Shown piece by piece: positions 52,408 to 60,917 of a stretch of 64,000 nt of DNA. Both the position numbers and the translations under genes were made by a program. The stretch is taken from the NCBI GenBank assembly GCA_021773835.1, contig JAJFJQ010000051.1, positions 186,001 to 250,000 on the forward strand, written 5' to 3'. This stretch comes from Gammaproteobacteria bacterium. GTDB taxonomy: Bacteria; Pseudomonadota; Gammaproteobacteria; Ga0077536. Below the pieces are notes generated by a model. The model was given only the letters and a program-made list of their open reading frames with translations, did not search any database and had not been told where the DNA came from. Numbering within the stretch: position 1 is the stretch's first letter; the number at the start of each line of letters is the position of its first letter.

Positions 52408-53640
52408 ATGGCAACGCTTGACCAAAAATTAGAAGAATTTGCCCAGGGTCGGATCGTGTTCGATGCGTTAAATGAAACGGTCGAGGAGATGAGCGCGAGT
52501 GACTTTTCGGCGACGACACATTTTATGTCGACCTTGAGCACCGCGCGTGACTCGGGATTGCTCAATCAGGAGCAATATCACGGCTTGCTCTCCCGGGTGA
52601 TCAGCGCAGATGCAATCGATGTGACGCCGCCAGTTGTGGCTAACGACTTGATGGCAACGCAGTCGTTCTCGGCAACCCAAAACACCGGACAATCGGTGGC
52701 AGTCGGGGCCGGCAGCATTGTCAAAGATCGATTTGTCCTCGAGCGCCTGCTGGGGGCCGGCGGCATGGGCGTCGTCTATCAAGCACGTGACCGGATCAAG
52801 GTCGAAGCCAAGGATCGAAATCCTAGTATCGCGATCAAGGTGTTAAACGAGGACTTCAAGCTTCATCCTGAGTCGTTTATTTCGCTACAGCGCGAGTGCA
52901 GTAAGGCGCAAAAACTGGCCCATCCCAATATTGCGACCGTCTACGACTTTGATCGCACCGGTGGGATGGCATTCATGACGATGGAAATGTTGAAGGGTCA
53001 ACCCCTCAACGAGTACCTTGCCACGGATCTACCCGATAGTGGGCTACTGTTTGACGAAGCTTGGCCAATCATACAGGGCTTGGCGTCGGCCTTGGACTAT
53101 GCCCATAAGAACAACATCGTGCATTCGGATTTTAAACCTGCGAATGCGTTTCTGTGTGAGAACGGTGAGGTTAAGGTGCTCGACTTTGGTATCGCGCGCG
53201 CGATTAGTAACCCAGGCCAAACCGAGACCACCGTATTTGATGCCGGTAGCCTTGGCGCACTCACCCCTAGTTACGCAAGCCCCGAGATGTTGGAAGGCCA
53301 GCCACCGGACCCGCGTGACGACATTTATGCGCTCGGTGTTGTGTCTTACATCCTGCTCGCCTCAGCGCACCCCTACGATCGCCACGCGGCGAATTTGGCT
53401 AAGGCACTTGAGCTCACACCCGCGCCAATTCCGACGCTGAGTCCGGCGCAAAATGCTGCCTTAGCGCGAAGCTTGCACCTGGAGCAAAATGAGCGATCGC
53501 CCGACGTCGAAACCTTTCTTCGGGAACTCGGCGATAGCGCGATTGAGAAAAAATTAAAATCACAATCGCGCCTACTGGCCGTGCTAGCTGTCGGATTTGT
53601 GATATTAATCCTTTGTGTTGTCTATCTATTACTCCGGTGA
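52408..53640 (+). CDS. Ser/Thr protein kinase with HSD catalytic loop
   Basis: 410 residues from ATG 52408; a frame from 52324 is open but not needed. Residues 1-100 are helical and Asp/Glu-rich (ATLDQKLEEFAQGRIVFDAL). The kinase domain (about 107-380) has GAGGMGVVYQARD, Lys144 (AIKVLN), then HSDFKPANAFL with Asp241: Ser240 replaces the Arg of the usual HRD motif, making this a non-RD kinase, which is normally not activated by loop phosphorylation. DFGIAR is intact (Asp259). A C-terminal helix LLAVLAVGFVILILCVVYLLL ends at the stop, so there is no outside domain. Divergent from the HRD-type kinase, possibly its regulator or antagonist. Confidence 0.86.
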   Translation: MATLDQKLEEFAQGRIVFDALNETVEEMSASDFSATTHFMSTLSTARDSGLLNQEQYHGLLSRVISADAIDVTPPVVANDLMATQSFSATQNTGQSVAVGAGSIVKDRFVLERLLGAGGMGVVYQARDRIKVEAKDRNPSIAIKVLNEDFKLHPESFISLQRECSKAQKLAHPNIATVYDFDRTGGMAFMTMEMLKGQPLNEYLATDLPDSGLLFDEAWPIIQGLASALDYAHKNNIVHSDFKPANAFLCENGEVKVLDFGIARAISNPGQTETTVFDAGSLGALTPSYASPEMLEGQPPDPRDDIYALGVVSYILLASAHPYDRHAANLAKALELTPAPIPTLSPAQNAALARSLHLEQNERSPDVETFLRELGDSAIEKKLKSQSRLLAVLAVGFVILILCVVYLLLR

Positions 53641-53758
53641 CGAACTCGGACCCATTATTGTTCGCGATCCCGCACGCCGCGAAATTTTCACGCATCCATT
53701 GTAATTATTAGGCGCCGCGGACGGATACGGCAATCGACAACCACAGGGGAATGTTTCT

Positions 53759-55210
53759 ATGACAATAAACGCATTTCTTAGCGCCTCTGAGATCGCAGCA
53801 GAACTCAGATCAGGCGCTACGACATCGGTCGATCTAACTGAGCAGTATATTAATCGGATCGAGCACTACGACGACAAGATCAATGCGGTCGTCGTGCGCA
53901 GGTTCGACGCCGCACGTGCAGAAGCCAGGGCCGCCGATGCAGCGATGGCCGCAGGACAAGTGCTCGGCCCTTTGCATGGTGTGCCGATGACGATAAAAGA
54001 GTCGTACGACATGGCCGGTACGCCGACCACATGGGGTTTCCCGGAATTCTCGGCCAACATCGCGACCTCCGATTCAGAGGTCGTGCGTCGCTGCAAGGCG
54101 GCCGGCGCACATTTTCTCGGCAAGACCAACGTACCGATGGGTCTAGGCGACTTTCAAAGTTATAACGACATCTACGGCACGACCGGTAACCCGTGGGATG
54201 TGGAACGCACTCCTGGTGGTTCTTCCGGTGGATCGGCGGCGGCATTAGCCGCAGGTTTTACGGCGCTGGAAGCGGGGTCCGATATCGGTGGATCGATTCG
54301 AAATCCGGCGCACTATTGTGGGGTCTACGGGCATAAACCGACGTGGGGGATCGTGTCCGATCTTGGCCATGGGCTACCCGGTAAATCGGCGCCTACCGAT
54401 ATTTCGGTTTGTGGACCGCTGGCGCGGAGCGCCGAAGACCTGGCAATTGCGATGCATGTTATGGCGGGCCCGGACGCACGCATTGCAGGTGGTTGGCAAC
54501 TCAATTTGCCTGATCCAAAGCACACGCGTCTGGCAGATTATCGAGTCGCCATTTGGCCGGAGGCAGATCATGCTCCGGTGTCGAATGAGGTTGCGTCTCG
54601 CGTACAAATGGTTGCCGACAAATTAGCAAAGGCTGGCGCGACAGTGTCCGATAGCGCCCGTCCAGTGATCGACATCGGTGAATCGCTTGAGACGTACTAC
54701 GCCTTGCTATGGGGTGTGATGGGCGCTGGCGTATCGGATGCAACACAGGCAACACGCAAAGCCGAGGCGGGCACGCTTGATCCGAGTGACGATAGCCCGC
54801 GCGCGAGGCTTGTGCGCCATGCGGTACAAGACCACCGAACATGGCTTCGGCAGCACCATCGTCGTTTTCGATTGCGTGATGCTTGGTCTAAATTCTTTGA
54901 CGATTGGGACATTCTTATTTGCCCGCAGATGGCGACCGCCGCATTCCCGCACGATCACACCGCGGCGATGGCTCGCCAGATCAGGGTAGATGATGCGGTA
55001 TATCCTTATTTTGATCAGTTGCATTGGTCTGGATTGATTACGGTCGCGCACCTACCGAGCACGGTTTTCCCAACCGGGCCATCGAGCGCGGGGCTACCGA
55101 TTGGATTGCAGGCGGTGGGCCGTGAGTTTGAGGATCTGACAACAATTGATTTTTGTCGCTTACTCGCGCGCGAAATAGGCGGCTTCCAAACGCCGCCTGG
55201 CTACAATTGA
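53759..55210 (+). CDS. Amidase (amidase signature family)
   Basis: 483 residues. The Ser-cisSer-Lys triad is visible: Lys in MTIKESYDM near residue 80, the glycine-rich [15 protein letters not shown] with the cis-Ser near 155, and the nucleophile in [17 protein letters not shown] near 180. This is the amidase signature family (AtzF, GatA, FAAH, aryl acylamidase), cytoplasmic, hydrolysing an amide to an acid and an amine or ammonia. It is not GatA: there are no GatB/C genes nearby. ATG 53759 has GGGGA 10 bases upstream. It is followed by an MDR reductase 22 bases after the stop, so the two probably form a unit that converts an amide-bearing substrate. Confidence 0.9.
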   Translation: MTINAFLSASEIAAELRSGATTSVDLTEQYINRIEHYDDKINAVVVRRFDAARAEARAADAAMAAGQVLGPLHGVPMTIKESYDMAGTPTTWGFPEFSANIATSDSEVVRRCKAAGAHFLGKTNVPMGLGDFQSYNDIYGTTGNPWDVERTPGGSSGGSAAALAAGFTALEAGSDIGGSIRNPAHYCGVYGHKPTWGIVSDLGHGLPGKSAPTDISVCGPLARSAEDLAIAMHVMAGPDARIAGGWQLNLPDPKHTRLADYRVAIWPEADHAPVSNEVASRVQMVADKLAKAGATVSDSARPVIDIGESLETYYALLWGVMGAGVSDATQATRKAEAGTLDPSDDSPRARLVRHAVQDHRTWLRQHHRRFRLRDAWSKFFDDWDILICPQMATAAFPHDHTAAMARQIRVDDAVYPYFDQLHWSGLITVAHLPSTVFPTGPSSAGLPIGLQAVGREFEDLTTIDFCRLLAREIGGFQTPPGYN

Positions 55211-55232
55211 TGGCAGTATCGATTAAACGATA

Positions 55233-56237
55233 ATGAAAACCTATCAGATCATTTCCGACGGCGGCGTTGATGCGCTTGCGCAAGTCGAACTCGACGGACC
55301 AAAGCCAGGACCATTTGAGGTGTTGGTGCGTGTTCGCGCTTCGTCAATAAATTATCGAGATTTATCGACAGTAGAGGATCCTGTACCGCGCGGGATTGTA
55401 TATCCGCGAATACCAAATTCCGATGGCGCTGGCGAGGTGATCGCTATCGGCGAGGAGGTGACGCGTTTTGAAGTTGGCGATAGGGTGTGCGGCCTTTTCT
55501 TTCAAGGCTGGATCGACGGCGACATCAGCGCTTGTGATATGCAAAATGCACTTGGCGGAAGCCTGGATGGCATGCTTAGCGAACGCAAAGTGCTGCATGA
55601 AGATGGTCTTGTGCACACGCCGGATCATTTGTCTGATGTGGAAGCATCAACGCTGCCATGCGCTGCGCTAACGGCGTGGAATTCCTTGGTCGAGAAGGGC
55701 GGGGTGACGGCCGGCAGCACTGTGCTGCTATTAGGCACCGGTGGCGTATCGATGATCGCACTACAATTCTGCAACATGCTCGGCGCACGAGCGATTGTCA
55801 CCTCTTCTAGCGATGAGAAGCTTGCGCGCGCACGCGAGTTCGGCGCCTGGGAGACGATAAATTACCGAACCGATCTGAAATGGGACCGGATGGTGTTAGA
55901 CATGACCGATGGCCGTGGTGTCGACCATACAGTCGAAGTCGGTGGTGCCGGCACCTTGGCTAAATCGGTTAACGCAACGCGACTAGCAGGTTCAATTGGG
56001 TTAATCGGCGTTTTGACAGGAGGCGAGATCGACCCCACGCCGCTGTTGCGTAAATCCATTCGCTTGCAGGGAATCTATGTCGGCAATCGACGGATGTTTG
56101 AGGATATGAATCGTGCGGTCGCCCTGCACGAATGGCAGCCGGTGATTGATAAGACCTATGATTTTGGTGACGTGCGTCAGGCCTATCACGATATGCGCGC
56201 GGCGAGACATTTTGGGAAACTAGTGATTACGCTTTAA
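55233..56237 (+). CDS. Zinc-free MDR alcohol dehydrogenase/quinone reductase
   Basis: 334 residues. The medium-chain fold is clear: ASSINYRDLSTV, SDGAGEVIAIG, ALTAWNSLVEKG, LLLGTGGVSMIALQF (cofactor) and SSSDEKLARAREFGA. There is no catalytic Cys-Gly-x-Asp or structural Cys quartet, so no zinc; this places it in the zinc-independent group (YhdH, QOR and related NAD(P)-dependent reductases). The substrate is an aldehyde, ketone or enone. It follows the amidase by 22 bases and is probably co-transcribed. Confidence 0.87.
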   Translation: MKTYQIISDGGVDALAQVELDGPKPGPFEVLVRVRASSINYRDLSTVEDPVPRGIVYPRIPNSDGAGEVIAIGEEVTRFEVGDRVCGLFFQGWIDGDISACDMQNALGGSLDGMLSERKVLHEDGLVHTPDHLSDVEASTLPCAALTAWNSLVEKGGVTAGSTVLLLGTGGVSMIALQFCNMLGARAIVTSSSDEKLARAREFGAWETINYRTDLKWDRMVLDMTDGRGVDHTVEVGGAGTLAKSVNATRLAGSIGLIGVLTGGEIDPTPLLRKSIRLQGIYVGNRRMFEDMNRAVALHEWQPVIDKTYDFGDVRQAYHDMRAARHFGKLVITL

Positions 56238-56335
56238 GGTCGTGATCGCCGTAGTGTTGGATGCACGACACACCGAAGCGAGCGCATGTTTCACCACCAA
56301 GTCGCGTGGCGGCATAACTTATGGAGAAATTGCTT

Positions 56336-56911
56336 ATGAAATCAACGAACCGCCGGGGCTTCGGTCAAACGATCGCAGGTTTGTCCGTCGGCGCCTTGGG
56401 TGCGTCGGTGATGCCGGCCCATGCCGACGATACAAGTCCAGCAGCAGATGCGATGACGTCGATGAGTGATAAAGCAGGAAAAAACCTACGGAGTAAATCA
56501 ATGACTACCAATGCACACCGAATTAAAACCGACCCGGATAACTACGAACCATTCAAGATTGCGCAAGCCTATCGTGTCGGCGATTTGATTTTCGTATCAG
56601 GGCAGGCCGCAATCGATGACAATGGCGCGATCGTTGCGGTCGGTGACTTCGAAGCACAGGCGCGCCGCAGTATCGAGAATCTGGGTCGCGTACTCGAAGC
56701 CGGCGGGTCCGGGCTCGATAAGTTGGTGAAAGTCACAATCCTAGTAACCGATATTTCAAAGTTCGACATCGTTGTAAAGCTACGCGAAGAATATTTCACG
56801 GCACCATATCCGGCCGATACGATTTTCGAAGTCGGCTCTCTCGCCCTACCGGAGCTGCTCTTTGAGATAGAGGCCGTGGCGCTGGCGGACGGAAAAATCA
56901 TCGACGCGTAA
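56336..56911 (+). CDS. Tat-exported Rid-family protein lacking the catalytic Arg
   Basis: 191 residues from ATG 56336 (GGAG 9 bases upstream). The first 40 residues are a twin-arginine leader (NRRGFGQTIAGLSVGALG, cleavage probably after PAHA), which is unusual because RidA proteins are normally cytoplasmic. The rest is a full Rid domain: LIFVSGQAAIDDNG, QARRSIENLGRVLEAGGSGLDKLVKVTI and EVGSLALPELLFEIEAVAL. The Arg that binds the 2-iminoacid carboxylate in RidA (the R in PARSCVEV) is Asp here (YPADTIFEV), so it cannot act as an imine deaminase in the known way. Possibly a different hydrolase or ligand-binding member. Confidence 0.85.
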   Translation: MKSTNRRGFGQTIAGLSVGALGASVMPAHADDTSPAADAMTSMSDKAGKNLRSKSMTTNAHRIKTDPDNYEPFKIAQAYRVGDLIFVSGQAAIDDNGAIVAVGDFEAQARRSIENLGRVLEAGGSGLDKLVKVTILVTDISKFDIVVKLREEYFTAPYPADTIFEVGSLALPELLFEIEAVALADGKIIDA

Positions 56912-57047
56912 GATATTGCCGCACGCTTTGCAAACTAGAATGCCGCTGTACAATGAAAACCTGTAATGTAGCGGTTCGATCAGAGCGTGCGGACCTCTTG
57001 CAATGTAAGATCAACCAAGTCCACTGCAAACGAAGCGATTAACTTTA

Positions 57048-57803
57048 ATGACACTACTGACAAACCGTACGGCTTTGATTACTGGATCCAATCGTGGCAT
57101 CGGCGCCGGGGTCGCGCTTGCGTTCGCTGCAGAAGGAGCATCGGTTGCCATCAATTATCCTAATGCGGACAGTGCGGAGCAGGCGCACGCCTTGTGCGCG
57201 ACAATCACCGCTGAGGGCGGCACAGCAATCTCGATCGAGGCTGATGTAACGCAACCGGCAGCGGTGGAGTCGATGGTTGCCACCGCAATCGAATCGTTTG
57301 GCCAGTTGGATGTGCTCGTCAATAATGCGGGGATCGCACACGCTGGCGCCGTCGAAGACATCGATGTCGCACAATGGGATTCCGTCATCGCGGTGCATCT
57401 GCGCGGGACGTTTTTGACTTGCAAGTACGCGCTGCCACACATGTATCAGCGCGGCTCTGGTCGAATCATCAACACCGCATCGCAGCTGGCTTATCTCGGC
57501 GCCGCCGGTTTCGCGCATTACACCGCGGCGAAAGGCGCCATCGTTAGTTTCACCCGCTCGCTTGCACTCGAAGCGGCACCGCGGGGGGTCGGCGTTAACG
57601 CTGTGGCGCCTGGTGCTACGCGAACGCCGATGTTGGAAGATGTGCCCGAGGACATCCTCGAGGGCATCCGCAGTAGCATTCCGCTTGGGCGCTTAGCTGA
57701 GATAGACGACATCGTCCCGAGTTACGTTTTCCTCGCATCGGACAATGCACGACACTACGTCGGTCAAGTGATCAGTCCGAACGGTGGTGACGTCTTTCTA
57801 TAA
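57048..57803 (+). CDS. SDR family oxidoreductase
   Basis: 251 residues. Classical SDR: TGSNRGIG at 12-19, NNAGIAHAGAVEDI near 88, NTASQLAYLGAAGFAHYTAAKGA with the Ser, Tyr and Lys, and the end NARHYVGQVISPNGGDVFL. The subgroup resembles 3-oxoacyl-ACP reductase/glucose 1-dehydrogenase-type enzymes. The cofactor strand after TGSNRGIG (INYPNADSAEQ) lacks the acidic residue and favours NADPH. It stands between the exported Rid-family gene (137-base gap) and a convergent Nudix gene. Substrate unknown; likely a keto or hydroxy compound. Confidence 0.87.
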   Translation: MTLLTNRTALITGSNRGIGAGVALAFAAEGASVAINYPNADSAEQAHALCATITAEGGTAISIEADVTQPAAVESMVATAIESFGQLDVLVNNAGIAHAGAVEDIDVAQWDSVIAVHLRGTFLTCKYALPHMYQRGSGRIINTASQLAYLGAAGFAHYTAAKGAIVSFTRSLALEAAPRGVGVNAVAPGATRTPMLEDVPEDILEGIRSSIPLGRLAEIDDIVPSYVFLASDNARHYVGQVISPNGGDVFL

Positions 57804-57874
57804 CCGACGTTGCTTCGGCCTCAAGGACATTAGAAACTTCAATTTTTTTCGAGCGCGTGAGTCTGCTTGGCCAC

Positions 57875-58471
57875 TCACGGTGCGCGGTGACTAAATGGCC
57901 GTGGCCAAAGCTGATAAACCCGAGACAATCCCGACAGAGCGAGCGCGTGCTTCAACTCACCGCTCGTTACCGCCGCACACACCTCACTTTCAGACATTAG
58001 TTCTACGGAGATCATCTCGCCGTCGCCAAGTTCGGGATCGGCGCTACGGTAGGCATCCTGCGCTAGCCAATGGTGGCACAGATTGTTTTGGAAAGCCGGG
58101 TTCGGCTCAACGGCTCCGAGGTAGGTCCAATTGTCAGAGGCATACCCAGTCTCTTCAAGTAACTCTCGCGCAGCCGCGGTAAAGGAATCTTCGCCTGCAT
58201 CGACCATCCCGCCCGGGGTCTCTAAGGTCGTGTAGCCGACGCCGAAGCGGTATTGTCGGATCATGACGCAGCGGCCGTCGGGAACGACTGCAACCATATT
58301 GACCCAATCCACAGACTCGAGCACGAGCCGTTCGAACACTTGATTGTTACGTGGATTGCGTAATCGGTCGATTCGCTTCTCAAATAGAATCAATCCAGCC
58401 TGGGTGTCGTAGCTTGAATCGAGGTGCTCCCAATCTAGTTCGGAAGCGTTCGTTTTCTTGATGTTCGCCAC
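57875..58471 (-). CDS. Nudix hydrolase (ADP-ribose pyrophosphatase-like)
   Basis: 198 residues. The Nudix box is complete: GGMVDAGEDSFTAAARELLEETGYA, matching G-x5-E-x7-R-E-U-x-E-E-x-G-U with all metal-binding Glu present. N-terminal strands (FERLVLESVDWVNMVAVVPDG) and the DNWTYLGAVEPNPAF region match ADP-ribose or nucleoside-diphosphate-sugar pyrophosphatases. The enzyme is cytoplasmic and uses Mg2+ to split X-diphosphate linkages. It converges with the SDR gene at its 3' side; the opposite side, 58472-58746, is an intergenic region. Substrate range cannot be read. Confidence 0.88.
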   Translation of the reverse strand: MANIKKTNASELDWEHLDSSYDTQAGLILFEKRIDRLRNPRNNQVFERLVLESVDWVNMVAVVPDGRCVMIRQYRFGVGYTTLETPGGMVDAGEDSFTAAARELLEETGYASDNWTYLGAVEPNPAFQNNLCHHWLAQDAYRSADPELGDGEMISVELMSESEVCAAVTSGELKHALALSGLSRVYQLWPRPFSHRAP

Positions 58472-58668
58472 AGCGGTCTACCTCGTACAGCTAAGACACT
58501 CGTTGCTTGAAATATACGCGACCACTGCCGCGATAAAATGATCAGTTGATCGTAATGTGACCAATGTTCGCGGCGACATTTTGGTGGTAATCGGGCGCGG
58601 CATACGCCAAAGTAATGGCCTGCGCAGGACCCGACGCAAGGGTTAGGCAGACAAAATAGGACCGATAT

Positions 58669-58680
58669 TAATTCGAATTA
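58669..58680. promoter_or_regulatory. 12-bp perfect palindrome upstream of the SnoaL-like gene
   Basis: TAATTCGAATTA reads the same on both strands and sits 66 bases before ATG 58747, in the AT-rich part of the gap. It could be an operator half-site pair for a small homodimeric repressor. No regulator gene is adjacent, so function is not shown. Confidence 0.3.
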
Positions 58681-58746
58681 GAACAAGAAGCCCTTAGTGT
58701 AGCCGTCCGATGCTGCGAGCATTATACGGCTACAGGAGAAAATACT

Positions 58747-59124
58747 ATGGACCAATCAATTGCAGAGCGCGTATATGCAGACTTCGCCAAAGCCTTTAAC
58801 GCAGGCGATATGCAGGGACTCCTAGATTTGTACGAGCCGGACGCGGTGTTCGTGCGCGGACCCGGCGATCACGTCGCCGGTCATGACGCGCTGCGTGTCG
58901 AATTACAGGGGTTTTTGGATACCAAAGGCGAGATCTCCTTCAAGGTGCGTCATGCCGTACAGCACGGCGATATCGCGCTGTTGAGCAATGTCTATACACT
59001 CACAGGGACCGATCCTGAAGGTAAGCCGTTCACCATGTCTGGAAAAACATCGGAAGTCTTAAGACGGCAAGCGGATGGACGTTGGCTGTTTATCATTGAT
59101 CATCCTTCCGGCGCAGAAGATTAG
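58747..59124 (+). CDS. SnoaL-like/NTF2-superfamily protein (DUF4440-type)
   Basis: 125 residues of the cone-shaped NTF2-like fold. The start DQSIAERVYADFAKAFNAGDMQGLLDLYEPDAVFVRGPGDHVAGHDALR matches SnoaL/DUF4440 proteins (ketosteroid isomerase relatives), and the end VLRRQADGRWLFIIDHPS is the usual closing strand. Members are isomerases, hydrolases, lyases or ligand-binding helpers. A perfect ribosome site (AGGAG, 8 bases) precedes ATG 58747. It is 31 bases upstream of the LLM oxidoreductase and probably co-transcribed, so it may bind or isomerise that enzyme's product. Confidence 0.8.
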   Translation: MDQSIAERVYADFAKAFNAGDMQGLLDLYEPDAVFVRGPGDHVAGHDALRVELQGFLDTKGEISFKVRHAVQHGDIALLSNVYTLTGTDPEGKPFTMSGKTSEVLRRQADGRWLFIIDHPSGAED

Positions 59125-59155
59125 ATCAGTCTTAACCAGATATAGGAAGGTTGTT

Positions 59156-60142
59156 ATGAAGCTCGCACTGTATTTACCGAACTTTAGGGACAAGATCACG
59201 GTTGCCGAGATCGATGCGTTAACGGATGTCGCTGAAGAACTGGATTTCGATTCGATATGGACGCTGGATCGCATCGTCGTACCAGAAGCGTCGGACAGAG
59301 TAGAACTGGAAAAATCGTTCGGCTCGATGAAGGAGTTCCCGAACGCGCTTCCGGTGAGCTCGCGCGGAGAATATCTGCAAGGTTTGCCGCTCATCCCGTA
59401 CCTCGCCGCAAAAACAAAAAAAATTCGTCTGGGTGTCAGTATCATTGTAACGGCCTTTCGGGCGCCCGCCGTTATGGCTGCCGAGATCGCGACCTGGGAT
59501 CACTTGTCCGGTGGGCGCATTAATGTCGGGGTCGGTGCTGGCTGGATGCCGGAGGAATTCGAGGCTGCGGGTGCCGCACATATTTACAAGAAGCGAAACA
59601 AACATGTGCGTGAGACGATTGAGGTGATGCAAGGGATCTGGGGCAATGAACTATTCGAGTATCACGGCGAGTTCGCCTCATTTCAGAAATGTGGATTTGG
59701 TGCGAAACCGGTGCAGAAGCCGAGACCGCCAATGTTTTTCTCAGGCTTAGTTAATCCCGAAGTCTCGGCTAAGCGGGTGGCGAAATACGGGTTGGATGGT
59801 TGGATCGGGATCATGGATACGCCAGAGGCCATCGCCACGTGGCGTGGTGCAATCAGTGAGCAATTAGAAAAGATAGGGAGCTCGACGTCGATAGACGATC
59901 TCGAGATTTCAAGCATGATGCCCTTTGAAATTACCAGCGAGGAAACGGATCAAACGCCGAATGGGAAATTGACTCCCACGATGGTCGGCACCGCCGATCA
60001 AATCGCGCATAACCTCGCCCAGTACAAAGAGGCTGGCATGACAATGCCAATGCTATGGCCGCCGTTCAGCGGCACGCCGACGGAAAAGACGATTGACGAT
60101 CTTCGTCAGCTTAAGGAGGACATTCTACCGAAGATTCAATAA
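59156..60142 (+). CDS. LLM class flavin-dependent oxidoreductase
   Basis: 328 residues from ATG 59156, with AGGAAGG 5 bases upstream; an open frame from 59075 overlaps the previous gene. It opens with KLALYLPNFRDKITVAEIDAL and FDSIWTLDRIVVPE, then IRLGVSIIVTAFRAPAVMAAEIATWDHLSGGRINVGVGAGWMPEEF (barrel and coenzyme segment) and the end TPTMVGTADQIAHNLAQYKEAGM. It resembles F420-dependent N5,N10-methylene-H4MPT reductase-like and FMN members. It is the fifth LLM protein of the window. Confidence 0.86.
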   Translation: MKLALYLPNFRDKITVAEIDALTDVAEELDFDSIWTLDRIVVPEASDRVELEKSFGSMKEFPNALPVSSRGEYLQGLPLIPYLAAKTKKIRLGVSIIVTAFRAPAVMAAEIATWDHLSGGRINVGVGAGWMPEEFEAAGAAHIYKKRNKHVRETIEVMQGIWGNELFEYHGEFASFQKCGFGAKPVQKPRPPMFFSGLVNPEVSAKRVAKYGLDGWIGIMDTPEAIATWRGAISEQLEKIGSSTSIDDLEISSMMPFEITSEETDQTPNGKLTPTMVGTADQIAHNLAQYKEAGMTMPMLWPPFSGTPTEKTIDDLRQLKEDILPKIQ

Positions 60143-60277
60143 GGGAAGTTTGGGTGTCAAAAACAGAAGGACATGCACCTAATTACGGCATGGAAACCGA
60201 TCAGCCGTCGATGTCGCTGATGACATCCTCGGATATCGGGTCTGTGCTTAAAGCAATTCCGTGAGCAAATAGTTAAT

Positions 60278-60382
60278 GGGGTCGGAGTCAATTACGGTTT
60301 CTCGATGTGGTCGTAATTTTCTAAGGTAGGTGGACCTGTTACTTGTCCGCGATTAATCAACCGTAATAATTTACTCCGACCC
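60278..60382. repeat. Inverted-repeat element, copy 1
   Basis: 105 bases starting GGGGTCGGAGTCAATTACGG and ending with its near-complement (TAATTTACTCCGACCC). The flanking bases AGTTAAT just left of it are identical to those of copy 2 at 60759-60864, and the internal sequences are about 85-90% alike by eye (for example CGTAATTTTCTAA and CCTGTTACTTGT are shared). This looks like a non-autonomous mobile or REP-like element with terminal inverted repeats. No transposase gene is nearby. Copy 1 has a mismatch in its left arm (TCAATT against TAAATT). Confidence 0.75.
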
Positions 60383-60407
60383 TTATTATCCATGCAAGCG
60401 TCGGTGG

Positions 60408-60750
60408 TTAGAATTGATCTAACTGGCGATTCGCAGCCTTATCGTCGGAAGCCTTCAAGCGCTCTAGTTGGCTCGTGTACAAGGCGAGACGTTGCTGAGT
60501 TGCGTCGAGTTCACGCTGCCATTTACCGAGCAGTGCACGCCAATGCGTCCGCTTGATGCGCTTAGGATCACGGTAGGGTTTTTGTTCCGCCGCTGCAATA
60601 AACCCCTCGAATTTATGGATTTTCGCTTCTATCTCAGCCGCTTCTTGGCGTTAAGTTTCGATAGCGGCATTGTGCTCGGATTCCAGGGCCATTTGCGGAT
60701 TTTCAGAGGAGCCAGCCGCAAATGCAGTCTGCGCAATGACAGCGTAAGTG
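60408..60750 (-). pseudogene. Remnant of an exported coiled-coil protein gene
   Basis: Read on the minus strand, bases 60750 down to 60408 give TYAVIAQTAFAAGSSENPQ, which is the end of a signal peptide, then MALESEHNAAIET, an in-frame TAA at 60651-60653, then a charged helical region (RQEAAEIEAKIHKFEGF, HWRALLGKWQRELDATQQRL, TSQLERLKASDDK) and a stop at 60408. The start codon and the first residues are missing exactly where repeat copy 2 begins, and copy 1 begins just beyond the stop. So the gene lost its N-terminus and also carries a stop. The family is not recognised; a small periplasmic coiled-coil protein is likely. Confidence 0.65.
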
Positions 60751-60758
60751 TAGTTAAT

Positions 60759-60864
60759 GGGGTCGGAGTAAATTATAGTTTCTCAGAGTCGTCGTAATTT
60801 TCTAACTTAGGCGGGCCTGTTACTTGTGTGCGATCATTCAACCGTAATAATTTACTCCGACCCC
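60759..60864. repeat. Inverted-repeat element, copy 2
   Basis: 106 bases beginning GGGGTCGGAGTAAATTAT and ending in its exact complement ATAATTTACTCCGACCCC, giving 18-bp perfect terminal inverted repeats. It is a direct repeat of copy 1, preceded by the same AGTTAAT. It interrupts the signal-peptide region of the dead gene to its left. Such short elements with perfect ends usually move in trans by a transposase elsewhere in the genome. Related copies are to be expected outside the window. Confidence 0.8.
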
Positions 60865-60917
60865 TTATATCCTTATATCTTTAAGTAAATCCCGACTGAC
60901 CAGGGCTGAACGAACTG

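Noticed and set aside
50780-53640. Kinase pair as a phage-defence module
   Set aside because: No nuclease, phosphatase or effector lies in the operon, and membrane-anchored sensor kinases of this form are common in ordinary signalling.
60468-60797. Plus-strand 109-residue frame in the repeat region
   Set aside because: It is antisense to the degraded coiled-coil gene and crosses into repeat copy 2.
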